From assembly GCA_963995505.1 (NCBI GenBank), contig OZ023198.1, forward strand, positions 13,941,141-14,005,140: 64,000 nt of DNA, given 5' to 3'. Numbering within the stretch: position 1 is the first letter of the stretch; each line of letters opens with the position of its first letter. The translations under genes were made by a program, and so were the position numbers. The stretch comes from Hypericum androsaemum (lineage: Eukaryota; Streptophyta; Magnoliopsida; Malpighiales; Hypericaceae). The notes below the pieces were generated by a model. It saw nothing but the letters and a program-made list of their open reading frames with translations, ran no database searches and was not told where the DNA came from. Positions 34,979-45,163 of the stretch are shown one piece after another.

Positions 34979-35403
34979 TCAATTAATAGGCTGTGGGCTC
35001 TCGTAATCCCCACCAGGTGGCGGGTATCTACCCACGTCAGGGTTTCGGGGGTCCGTTACGGCACACCTCTTATAGCAAAAGCACTTGCCACAGTAGCAGG
35101 CGCCACCCTCGAGGTTTCCCAATCTCTTGCATGAGCTAGCACATTTTCGGCGGTAAAAACAACGGCCAACAGTATGCGGATTCTCATCAAGGCACGTCCT
35201 TGCATCTACCATTGTTCCTTCTGTGCATCCCATAAAATGGTTATATATATATCATAACATATAGTCAATTTATAAATTATTTTGTTGATGCAAGTTAAAA
35301 CAAAATTGAAAGGAGTCTTAATTACATAAGTAATAATATACGTACCAAAAATTAAGAGAACGACCATAAACAAGACGACAACCGGAAAGAACCTCTTCTC
35401 CAT
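34979..35403 (-). CDS. Secreted defensin-like peptide, unit 3 (99 aa)
   Basis: Exon 1 is 35403-35346 (58 nt, phase 1) and exon 2 is 35220-34979; the intron is 125 bp, GTACGT to GCACAG. The product starts MEKRFFPVVVLFMVVLLIF, a clear signal peptide, and is then a small basic cysteine-rich domain. Spacing is C-x10-C-x5-C-x3-C-x10-C-x-C-x2-C-x-C-x3-C: the C-x3-C and C-x-C of the cysteine-stabilised alpha-beta fold plus one extra cysteine, making nine. A Pro/Gly/Asp-rich tail ending ESPQPIN follows. Such peptides are exported and act as antimicrobials or in pollen-stigma and gametophyte signalling; I cannot tell which. A TATA box (CTATATAAGAG, minus strand) lies at 35491-35501. The frame is intact. 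Confidence 0.82.
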
Positions 35404-35490
35404 GTTTGAAGAATACCACTACTAGTGCTATATAGTGAGTGCTCTTTACTGATATTGTTTGCCAGTGAGAGACTAGTGCCAACCTCTCCA

Positions 35491-35501
35491 CTCTTATATA
35501 G
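35491..35501 (-). promoter_or_regulatory. TATA box of the unit 3 defensin-like gene
   Basis: CTATATAAGAG on the minus strand lies about 90 bp upstream of the ATG. It is kept in the other units (7851-7861, about 12241-12251, and a variant near 40097-40107), which supports a real promoter element. Confidence 0.6.
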
Positions 35502-35509
35502 CAGTTTCG

Positions 35510-36660
35510 TTTGGTGCATTTAAATGGATGGTTTGACCATGATCTTTACATTTAAAAGACAAATCTAGTGAGGATCTCATTGGTAGATTGTGGGTTCAGT
35601 ATTTGTATAATGCATGTCAGTATCTGTATATTTAATAGGCTAAGGATCCCGTTGGCGGACTTTGATAAATTAGTGCATGGAATGGATGATTAGTACTTAG
35701 CAACATAAATGTCAGGCACTCTTTTCATATTTTTTCTGCATGATTTTACCGTTGAAAGGTCTTGTGCTTTTAAGTTTTTACCTCATACGAGGAAGAAAGA
35801 ATTCTACATTGTTCAATTATGTAAATATTACTATCATTAATAAAATTTATCAATTTAAAAAAATAGTGCATGGAGGGTTAATATCTATATTATGCATGTC
35901 AGTATATGTATATTTAATAGACCAATTAGGATCTCACTGGTGGATCGACATAAACTAATGCATGCATGATCAATATCTTTTATCTCTAAAAAAGATCAGT
36001 ATATTCTGTTTAATTTGATTTATCTTGCATGTGCTTTAAACCAGGCTTTCGGAACCAAACTTCGTGGGCTTTCAATTGAACTCTCTGGCCCAATTGTTTG
36101 AACTTTAAACTGGGTCAAGTGGCCAAAGTGTTTTGGGTTTTGCATGGGCTCATTGGCCCATTCCTTTGTGCTTACTTTTTAATTAGGCCCAGTAGCTCAA
36201 GTATAGCTTTAACGTCACATTAAAACTTGGACCCCGCTCACATCTCCTTGGTGTGTTGATGGTTCTGGATCCGCGATACGTGGGCCCGGCTCGCATCTAC
36301 AATTCTTGAAGTAGATGTCAGGTTCGTGGGTTCAGGGTTGTGAAGGTTTCAGGAGAAGGGAGATGAGAGATGAGAGAGGAGAGAGGAGAGAGGAGAGTGA
36401 GAGGGATGTTTAGAACTTTTTCCTTAAAACTTCGGTTATTTTTTATAAGTTTTAAAAAATTTCTTTGCATGCTTTACCAAGTTCCATAATGGTATTTCCT
36501 CATGTTGACCAATTCCTGGAGTACAAAAATAAAATAAAATATATTCCATGGTTTATAAGCTTGATAGGTGGGAGCTGTTTGTTAAGTAATTCTAATGCTT
36601 CGAGACCTAAATCGGAATCCCTTCGGAAGAGTGAAGTTGAGATTTGACACAGCCACATCC
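35510..36660. repeat. Duplicated unit 3, upstream part
   Basis: This is non-coding and collinear with 12250-13630 (unit 2) and, more loosely, with 9768 and 40108 onward. It includes the block shared only with unit 2 (about 36228-36330). It ends at a Cassandra solo LTR. Confidence 0.65.
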
Positions 36661-36665
36661 TACAT

Positions 36666-36962
36666 TGTAATACCCCGTCATATCAGAGCGACCTCAGTTT
36701 GTACTGTGTGGTTCCAGTAAGGGATTCTAGGACTGGTTGATTCTGAGTGATTTGATTTGACTATCCATTTCAATAAGGTGCACCTTCTTTTCCGGCACAC
36801 ATTTTGGGAGAACTCCAATCTTAAACGCGTTTGGCCGGGAGTACGATCAGGATGGGTGATTTCCTGGGAAATTTTTGGTATGCGTGTGAGTGAAGACAAA
36901 ATATGTTAGAAAAGACCCGTGTTGGTCTGTGAAGACAGTCGATCAAATCACGGGGCGTTACA
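36666..36962 (+). mobile_element. Cassandra-type solo LTR with 5S rRNA-like core
   Basis: The 297-bp insert starts TGTAATACCCCG, ends GGGGCGTTACA, and is flanked by TACAT at 36661-36665 and 36963-36967. Unit 2 lacks it at the same point (near 13655). Its centre (about 36790-36870) matches the 3' half of plant 5S rRNA, including GAGAACTCC...TTAAACGCGTTT and CAGGATGGGTGA, the internal control region used by RNA polymerase III. Cassandra elements are defined by 5S sequence inside the LTR. Confidence 0.87.
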
Positions 36963-36967
36963 TACAT

Positions 36968-38433
36968 TATGGAGAAAAATCTTCCTAATCATTTACAATT
37001 TTTTTTAAAAGTAAACTTTATGATAATGAACAAAACAACATTTTGTCGAGTAGTGCAAAACGTTTGTCCATGATAAAATTTTATTTTAAATCTTGGTCGT
37101 TGGAGCTATTCGAAAGTTCTCTGCTACACCAACCAATCGCGTACATGAGTGTATCAATAGTTGAGTATTACATGTGGCTCCGTCAAACACCACACAATTC
37201 TGGAATAGCCAAATTCTCCAAGTCGCCGTGGAAAATATTGAGAACCCCGAATTATCCCAATCCACAATCATTTACAAGTTAAAAAATTCTAATTTTCCAT
37301 ACTTGCTCCTGTTTTTAATTTTGTAGCGTGTTAGTTCCATAGGAGTTCCAGGGTTTGATGATATGACTATCGATCCTTCCATCGGTAATTACAGGAACAC
37401 TATTCTTTCTCTCGTTGAGTTTTTTTTAAAGATAAATTTTTTATGTCAGAGAACTCACTGAAAAATACAGAGAATATTATACCGTGCATAATTTTTTATC
37501 AGCGAACATTATTCTTTCTAACAAATACTAGAGGATCTCAAGCTCTTTAAAGTTTTTGTATCTAACTTAAAGCCTCAATGTAATAGGTGTATGAATTATT
37601 CATATTTATAAATAGTCCAATATTTTTGCACTAACTAACATGAAATTCTTAATATACTCTTTCAAACGAGTTTCATCAGCCCAAAATTTTTACAACCTTT
37701 CACTTAATGCAGAGCCATGCGACAACGGGTTGTATCGCCTTGGTCCATTGCCTACTCATAAACTATTTTTTCCTCGTAGTCATGCCAGCGATTGAACCTC
37801 GTGCTAATTTTGTCTCCCATATATGTTAATGCTCACTTATATAAAAATGTATGTAATTGCTCTAGCATTGTAGAGTTTTAGGAGTTAAAATATTTCTCTT
37901 ATAGAAAAATCGCATCATAGTTACCATGTATGTATATTCTTAATGTGATATCATAGTAGTTGCTAAAAATCAATATATTGGACAAATTGAGGCAAAGGAA
38001 ACCACTCTTATTTATTACATCATTTGGTATGCACTATAATTGGTAAGTACATGTATTTACATATAAATTTGTGGTTTAACGAAATCACCAGTAGAATTTT
38101 TACTGTTTCAAACACATATTTCTGTCTTCTAAGTTCGTTAAAATTGAACTCTCAAAGTCCTTAGCTCCGGTATCAAAAAATGTCTCCGGCGAAGAGGTAT
38201 ATGAAATAGCCAAATGCTCCTAAATAAAAATAAAAAAATTCATCTTTTTTAACCTCTAGAGCACCAAGAACACCATGAACATAACACCAAAAAGACCAAA
38301 TTAAACAACAACAATAATACGCACGAGATAATCCTTAACCAAACGAATCGAGGTAATCATCCAAAATACACGCAACACACAAGTTCAATGAATAGTAAGG
38401 ACCCTACTGGTAAAATAGTAAGGAAAGTAGGGA
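36968..38433. repeat. Duplicated unit 3, far end, and junction to unit 4
   Basis: This matches 13660-14480 of unit 2, including the LINE fragment at 37086-37271. From about 37800 it becomes AT-rich sequence that I cannot align to the other units. No gene. Confidence 0.55.
37030..37271 (-). pseudogene. LINE fragment (RT-to-RNase H linker), unit 3
   Basis: This is the counterpart of the fragment at 13700-13970: the translation has WRIWLFQNCVVFDGATC with a few substitutions. It is flanked in the same way by AATCATTTACA-like sequence. Confidence 0.5.
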
Positions 38434-39046
38434 ATTGAAGGTAATTTTCCCTATAAATTTTGATGGCCACCATCATGTTCAATTAATACACGAGTTCCTC
38501 ACCATCGCCTCCTTCGTTTCCTCAGCCTTTTTCGCATCCTTCAACACTACCACCCTCGTCGCCTCCTCCCTCGCTACCACCTTCGTCAATGATTGTCGAT
38601 CCTTCCATCGCCAACAATTCAACTGCGTATTCCGTTCATCGGTACTATCTTATACGTCGCATAATTTCTCTTGACACTATTATTTTGGACAATACAACAT
38701 TGTAGAGGAATCCCAAGCTTTTGAGTAGTCTTGGTCCTTTGCCTACTTATAAAACCATTTGTTTCAACCTTGTTCATGCCAGTGATCGTGCTGAATTCGT
38801 CCCCCATGTATTTTCTTGCTCTCACATTATAGAGCTTCTCCGGTTGAAAAAATAACTCTTAAAAAATCGCATCAAGATGAATTTGATATCATATGAATTG
38901 TTGTGAACAAAAATATTGGACAAAAAATATAGAGATAGACAGAATGACTTTTTATTGATACATCAACCGATATGCACTACAGTTGATAATTTAAAAGTAC
39001 ATCAATTTCATATATATTTTTAAGTCATGACCATCATCACGTTCAA
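38434..39046. repeat. Duplicated unit 4, left part
   Basis: This is collinear with 6813-7334. GCATC at 38534-38538 is the uninterrupted counterpart of the site where the LTR array ends at 6812. Non-coding. Confidence 0.65.
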
Positions 39047-39311
39047 TTAATACGCTCCTTCCCCACCGTAATCACCAGGCGGAGGGTCTCTAATACCAGG
39101 GCCTGGGCGGCCCATTCTGGCACACGTCATCTTGCAAAAGCAGCTGCCAGCCAAGCAAGTTCCGCCCATAGTATTGCCCAATGACATGCATGAGTTAGCA
39201 CATGATCGTCTCCGCAAACAATGGCCTCCAAAATGTGGATTCTCATTACGACACAGACTTCCAGTTCCTAGTGCATCTACCATTATTCCTTCTGCGCATC
39301 CAATAAAGTCG

Positions 39312-39359
<48 letters not shown>

Positions 39360-39774
39360 CATTAATTTCTTCTAAAGAGCATGATCTTATCGACACAAAA
39401 CATCATATTCATTTGCAACGAATTTCAAAACAACTTGAAGATCCAACCCTTTCAAAACAACGAATTCCGCATCACAAGAAGGCAAATATCCAGTATTGAT
39501 CTCACCCCTCCTTCTCCTCTCATCGCCCCGGACACTCCGTCGCAACCCAACGTCATCCACACCCTTGACAAAGATTCTGATTCTGAGTCAATCAGATCAC
39601 CTTCTGAGTCAACCATCCCCATGATCCATCGTCTTCACTGGCCCCACCAGTCCATCCCTGTTCCGGGTCCAGACATTGCCATAGAACAAAAGCCTAGTAC
39701 CCTCAACCAGGCTAAGTTCAATGCTAATTCCATTTACGAATGGAACATTGACGATGGAATTTACATCTGAAGGA

Positions 39775-39841
<67 letters not shown>

Positions 39842-39985
39842 AACACATGGTCAATCTATACATTATTTTGTTGCTGCAAATTAAATAAAATTGAAAGGAG
39901 TCTTAATTACATAAGTAATACTCGTACCAAAAGCTAAGAAAGAGACCACAAACAAGACGACGAGCGCAAAGAACCTCTTCTCCAT
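39047..39985 (-). CDS. Secreted defensin-like peptide, unit 4 (100 aa)
   Basis: Exon 1 is 39985-39928 (58 nt) and exon 2 is 39291-39047, joined in phase 1. The signal peptide is MEKRFFALVVLFVVSFLAF. The mature domain has eight cysteines spaced C-x10-C-x5-C-x3-C-x10-C-x4-C-x-C-x3-C, with CANSC and CFC as the alpha-beta motif pieces. The tail is Pro/Gly-rich (ending GDYGGEGAY) and nearly the same as in the unit 1 pseudogene. The intron has grown to 636 bp because a TA-repeat-flanked insert sits in it; donor (GTACGA) and acceptor (GCGCAG) are kept. The frame is intact, so the gene is probably functional if the enlarged, TA-rich intron is spliced. Role: secreted peptide, defence or reproduction, not distinguishable here. 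Confidence 0.8.
39315..39838. repeat. (TA)n microsatellites flanking an intron insert
   Basis: Pure TA tracts lie at about 39315-39356 and 39778-39838, either side of 421 bp of complex sequence. The unit 3 intron has only a short TATATATATA here (35255-35263), so the tract either expanded or arrived with the insert. Confidence 0.85.
39357..39777 (+). mobile_element. TA-flanked insert, possible endogenous pararetrovirus-like fragment
   Basis: This insert is absent from the other defensin-like introns. It carries one open frame (39381-39770, about 129 codons) rich in Pro/Ser/Asp that stops shortly after a YEWNIDDG motif. From memory, that motif and the TA-tract setting suggest a short piece of a retroelement or endogenous caulimovirid polyprotein. 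Such sequences are known to lie in TA repeats. It has no recognisable enzymatic domain and is too short to be active. Identification is tentative. Confidence 0.3.
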
Positions 39986-40882
39986 GGATGTAGTGAGTGA
40001 GTACCAATACTAGTGCTATATAGTGAGTGAGTACTCTTTGATTTAATTAATACTGATAGTTGTTTGCCTGTGAGAGATTAGTGTCAACCTCTCCACTGTT
40101 ATATAACAGTTTAGTTTGGTGCCTTAATTATTAAAAAATGGCTAATTTGCTAATGGATGGTTTGACCATTTTCTGTACATTTAATAGACAAATCTAGTGA
40201 GGATCTCATTGGTAGATTATGGGATCAGTAAAAGTATAATGCATGTCAGTATCTGTATGTTTAATAAGCTGAGGATCTCATAGGTGGATTTTGATAAATT
40301 AGTGCATGGAGTGTAGAATTATTATTTAGCAACATAAACGTGCTTTTTATCCGCAGCGATTTTCATCCACGTGATTTTACCGATGCAAGATTTTATAGAG
40401 ACTATACTTGCAACCTCATACGTATAAGAAAGAATCCTACATTGTTCAAATTATGTAAATATTACTACTTCAATAACTTTTACCTATTCAAAAAAAATTA
40501 GTGCATGGAGGGTTAATATCTATACAATGCATGTGAATATCTGCATATTTAATAGACCAATTCAGTCAAGATCATATTGCTGGATTGGATAAATTACTGC
40601 ATGCGGGATCGGTATCTGTCTCATTTGATTTTTCTTTCATATGCTTCAAACTGGACTTCCGGGACCAAACTTCTTGGGCTTTGAAGTGAACCCCTGACCC
40701 AGTTTTTTCAACTTTGGTCAAGTGGCCCAAACAAAGCTTTAATGTCACATTGAAACTTCGATAAGTTGGTAAATTCAAATCCTCTTTGCATGCTTTAACA
40801 AATTTCATTACGTGTATTTCCTCATGTCGACCGATTCTTGGAATACAAAAAATTTTAATTCATGGTTCATATGTCGAAAGGG
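39986..40882. repeat. Duplicated unit 4, upstream part
   Basis: This contains the promoter of the unit 4 defensin-like gene, then non-coding sequence collinear with 9768-10636. ATAAC at 40103-40107 is the empty counterpart of the solo-LTR site in unit 1. Confidence 0.7.
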
Positions 40883-40895
40883 AGCTGATGGTCCT

Positions 40896-41713
40896 TAAAA
40901 TTTTTTTTGGGTGATAATGGTGGGCCTTAACTGCCCGATTCATTAAAAAAGATACACATAGTCTTAGCTACATAGAACATAAACGCACAAAGTCCACCCC
41001 AATACTATCCTCTTCCAATAGAGGAATACAACTTGGAAGTGGGACCTCCAAAACATGAAAAACCTAAACCAAAATGGAGTGCAAAGTTGGACAGTCAGTC
41101 CGCGATTTTGTTGTTCTCCCTGTAGCAATGAAGGACCTCGACTTGCTATTGACGGCTGATGAAGTTACGACAAATAATTACGAGGGCCAATAACGGATGC
41201 TCTTTCGCTATCCTCTAGGTGAGACATTTCGTAGCTACTTGCGAGTCAGTCTCAACCAGGACCTTCTTTAATCCCTTCTTCCAGGCTAGGCATAGGCCCC
41301 TCCAGATACCCAAAATTTCTGAAGTGAGGGAGTTGCAAACCCTAGTGCTGTTTACAAATTCCGTCACCCAAAAGCCACGATCATCCCGTATTACTCTGCC
41401 CCCGCCAGTAAGTTCGGGGTTTCCTTTGGATGAGCCGTCCGTGTTAAGATTAAACCATCCCTCAGGAGGCGGCTCCTACCTGATTTTCTTTTTCACTTGC
41501 GTTCCTTTCCTCCTTCCGATCAGCTTCTCCCGAGACTAGGCTTCCGCAAATTCCTTTACTTGCCCCGTGAAGAATTCCAACCTGTCCCCCACATGCGTCT
41601 GCTCTCCATGCACCTCCTCATTTCTTCACCTCCAAACCCACCACGTAATAGTGGCAAAGATGGTATTTCATTTAACTCCCAACTCAGTATCTGCCTCCAA
41701 TCCCACGTTACTC
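40896..41713 (-). mobile_element. 5'-truncated LINE with RNase H domain
   Basis: The flanks are AGCTGATGGTCCT (40883-40895) and AGCTGATGATCCT (41714-41726), a 13-bp duplication with one change; unit 1 has the site uninterrupted at 10628. A T-run at 40901-40908 is the reversed poly(A). Minus-strand pieces read NTDGSSKGNPE, GGGRVIRDDRGFW, VETDSQVA and YRENNKIADCLSNFAL, the RNase H-like (RVT_3) C-terminus of plant LINEs. Frames are broken. Confidence 0.78.
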
Positions 41714-41726
41714 AGCTGATGATCCT

Positions 41727-42340
41727 GATGGTGATTGTTAAGCGAGGACGAGAAAAAGGAAAACTGACTCTAATGCATTGTGGCCTAAATCGGAATCCCC
41801 TTGGATGTCCAGTGAGAATGAAACTGAGTGAAGTTGCTTCCTTGCTGTAGAATATTAGTTTCAGAAAAAAATGGGTCCAGAAGAAAAGAATTGGCTAGCC
41901 ACATTCAACATTATGGAGGCCAATCTCTTTAATCATTCACAAGTTTTATTAAAAGTAAACTTTGTAGTAATTGGAAAAGGGTATTTTTTTTAATAGTACA
42001 AAACTTTGACAAAGGTTCAGAGTTTAGTTATTAGCAGATATTGTTCGGTATAATTTTGTTTAAAAAATGTCATCTACGTATCTAATTGGGCTAGATGCAT
42101 CTTTTTGTTGCACAATCATCCTTGACTACGGAACTGAAGTCTATCCATCTCATTATAGGGATCGTTTCAGATCATAGCACTTCAGCAACTCCAAGACCAT
42201 TATCGAAAGTGTTTGCCGCATGTTTCTCTTTTTAACTAATCTAATTGATTGAGATACACAACTACTTATAATAGAACTTAGACATATTTTAGTTATATTT
42301 GTTCTATTATCCATATCCCAAGGCAACTCAACCCTGCGGC
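41727..42340. repeat. Duplicated unit 4, continuation
   Basis: This is collinear with 10636-11270. It ends where the large LINE nest inserts and resumes at 54181. Non-coding. Confidence 0.7.
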
Positions 42341-42539
42341 GGATCTAATTTTTTTTTTTGGGTAAATTGATTGTATATAAAAACGGGCATAGACCCGACC
42401 ACCTTACAGTTACAATGACATTTCGAATGCAATTAACCGAGGACAATTGCAGTCCAAATCTCACCAAAGCACACCCTACATCAAAGGGCAACCGTAGACT
42501 CTAAAAAAAGAAGAAGATGTTGGTTACAAGAGCCGTTCA

Positions 42540-43694
42540 AGTAGTTTGCTCAAGTCAGCCATTCTTGTCCGCGACAAATAATCGAGTTGATCAACTCCTC
42601 TCTATTAGTTTTTCCCCAGTCGAAAATAATCTTGTTTTTATGATGCCAAATTCTCCACAAGATTGCGCCAAAGAGAACACGCCAAATCTTCTTGATTGAT
42701 CCATTTCCAACTAGAGCATCCCACATGGACATGGCCGTGTCCATTCTTAAGAACCAGACCAATTTTGGCTAATCAACTTGACAAAAAAGTTCCAGACTTG
42801 AGATGAGAACTTACAATGAAGTAGCAGGTGGTTGCAAGTTTCATCTTTTTGCCAGCATAGTGGACATAAAGAATTCCATGCATCAAGGCTACCTGATCGT
42901 ATTAACACATCCCTTGTTCTGATTTTGCCTTGAGAGGCAATCCATATGAAGCATTCAACCTTCGAGGGTATCCCTCCAGTCCAGATTTTTCTTAGCTCGC
43001 TGATGATGGGGGTGACAGGTATGCATCTGTCATAATACAACATCCTATGCTCTTTAATGGAGAAAGCAGTAGCCGCGGCGCACCTCCAGGTAATGTTGTC
43101 ATCTCTGCTAGCATTCAGATTCGTTGCAACATGCAAAGCCATCAGTTCGGAGAGCTGCTCCTCCTCCCATACAAATAGAACCCTTCTCCATTGTAGGTTC
43201 CACCTCCAGATACCATCCATCCAACTACCAAATTCACCAATCTTTGCATCCTGATTGGAGGAGACAGAGAAGAGCCTTTCAAACTAAAATTTTATAGGAA
43301 TACCATTCCACGGATCGGACCAGAAAAAAAGATGACCACCATTTCCCACCTCAACATGAATACCAGAAAGGAAAGCAACATTAAGAGAGGCATCCTGAGC
43401 CATGTTGTCCACAATACTAGTCCAGATTCCCTGGATGCAATGGTTAATAGGGATATCCAAGTTGGAAGAGCAAACAGTGGAGTGAATTCCTGCAATTATA
43501 GAGGCCCAAAAGGAATCTCTATTGGAGATGAACTTCCAACACCATTTGATTAGCATCGAGCTATTCTTGATGTGATACCCCATTAATGATCTGTTATATC
43601 TTAAATGCTTAAGTAATTTGATTGGTACTATCCATATCACAAGGTGCATCTTCTTTTTTGGCACACATCCTGAGAGAACTCCAATGTTAAACAC
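42540..43694 (-). pseudogene. LINE C-terminal region (zf-RVT)
   Basis: Minus-strand frames 43694-43284 and 43220-42747 join into the segment after RT: SSMLIKWCWKF, then WSDPWNG, RRVLFVWEEEQL, FSIKEHRMLYYD, and a zinc-binding piece CPLCWQKDETCNHLLLHC (Cys and His spaced as in zf-RVT). A frameshift near 43280 and further stops break it. The Cassandra array at 43571 splits it. Confidence 0.72.
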
Positions 43695-43745
43695 GTTTGT
43701 CCGGGAGTAGGATCATGATGGATGACCTCCTGAAAAGTTTCTAGG
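43645..43745 (+). other. 5S rRNA-like segment in Cassandra LTR A
   Basis: GGCACACATCCTGAGAGAAC, then TCCAATGTTAAACACGTTTG and ATGGATGACCTCCTGAAAAG follow the order of plant 5S rRNA from about base 30 to the 3' end. Equivalent segments are near 43975-44079 and 44285-44385 and, reversed, near 44490-44600 and 44835-44940. They are parts of a mobile element, not rRNA genes. Confidence 0.8.
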
Positions 43746-44403
43746 ATGCGTGTGAGTGAGGATAAAACACGCTGAAAAAGACCCATGTTGGTCTGTGGAG
43801 ACAGTCAGTCGGATCACGGGGTGTTACATTTGGTATCAGAGCAAATACGATTCTGGGACTGTTCTGTGTACTGTCTGGCGCGACGAGGACGTCGTGTATT
43901 TAAGGATGATGAATATGATACCCCATTAATGATCTGTTCTATTTAAAATGCTTAAGTGATTTGATTGGTACTATCCATATCACAAGCTGCACTTTTTTTT
44001 GGCACACATCCTGAGAGAACTCCAAGGTTAAACACATTTTTCTGGGAGTATGATCAGGATGTGTGACCTCCTGGGAAGTTTCCAGGACGCGTGTGAGTGA
44101 GGACAAAATACGCTGGAAAAGACCCGTGTTGGTATCAGCGTAAAAATGATTCTGGAATTGTTGTGTGTTCTGTGTTCTGGATTGTACTGAATGGGCGACA
44201 AGGACGTCACGTATTTAAGGAGGAGTGAATGTGATACCCCAATTCTGAAAAGCCTTAAGTGATTTGATTGATACTATCCATATCAACAAGATGCACCTTC
44301 TTTTCTGGCACACATCCTGAGAGAACTCCAAGGTTAAACGCGTTTGTCCAGGAGTATGATCAGGATGGGTGACCTCCTAGGAAGTTTTCAAGATACGTGT
44401 GAC

Positions 44404-45010
44404 TGTAACGCCCCGTGATCTGACTGACTGTCTTCACAGACCAACACAAGTCTTTTCCAACATATTTTGTCCTCACTCACACGCATCCCAGAAAATACTT
44501 TCCAGGAGGTCACCCATCATGATCCTACTCCCCGCCAAAGGCATTTAACATTGGAGTTCTCTCAAGATGTGTGCTAGAAAAGAAGGCGAACCTTGTTGAT
44601 ATGGAGTACCATCAAATCATTTAAGGCTTTCAAACAGAACATATTCATTTTTTGGGTATCACAAACACCCCTCCTTAAATACGCGACGTCCTCATCGCGC
44701 CAGACAGATCACAGAATAGTTTCAGAACCATTTTTGCTCTGATACCAAATGTAACACCCTGTGATCTGACCGAGTGTCTCCACAGATCCATACGAGTCTT
44801 TTCCAGCCTATTTTGTCTTCACTCACGCATCCCAGAAAATACTTCCCAGGAGGTCAACCATCCTAATCCTACTCCCGGCCAAATGCGTTTAACCTTAGAG
44901 TTCTCTCAAGATGTGTGCCAGAAAAGAAGGTGCACCTTGTTGATATGAATAATAACAATCAAATCAAGTAAGGTTTTCAGACAGAACATATTCATTTTCG
45001 GGGTATCACA
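44404..45010 (-). mobile_element. Complete inverted Cassandra element nested in Cassandra LTR C
   Basis: On the plus strand it reads TGTAACGCCCCG ... GGGTATCACA (44404-44663), an 86-bp internal region containing the reversed primer-binding site GCTCTGATACCA (44736-44747), then TGTAACACCCTG ... GGGGTATCACA (44750-45010). The LTRs are 260 and 261 bp. The flanks are GTGAC (44399-44403) and GTGAG (45011-45015), an almost exact 5-bp duplication. Confidence 0.86.
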
Positions 45011-45163
45011 GTGAGTGAACAAAATACGCTGGAAAAGACCTGTGTTGGTCTGTGGAGACAGTCGGTCAGATCACAGGGTGTTACACTTGATCTGAAAATC
45101 TTCCAACCCGAGGCCACCCTTATCTTTTGGCCTAGTTACAAGATCCCATCTTACCAAAGATCC

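Larger units (their letters stand above)
43571..45085 (+). mobile_element. Cassandra tandem array (three LTRs) inserted in the LINE
   Basis: The array is flanked by CTTGA at 43566-43570 and 45086-45090. LTR A is 43571-43828; a primer-binding site TGGTATCAGAGC is at 43831-43842; LTR B begins about 43914 but is truncated near 44131; a second internal stretch follows; LTR C begins at 44230 and ends at 45085, split by an inverted Cassandra at 44404-45010. Each internal stretch is only about 85-100 bp and non-coding (TRIM size). Each LTR has a 5S rRNA-like core. Confidence 0.87.

Noticed and set aside
39315..39838. The TA-flanked frame as a host exon
   Set aside because: It lies within an intron, is absent from the other three units and is bounded by pure TA tracts.
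43645..44940. 5S rRNA genes
   Set aside because: Only part of 5S is present, and each copy lies within an LTR with a primer-binding site and target duplications, which is Cassandra organisation.
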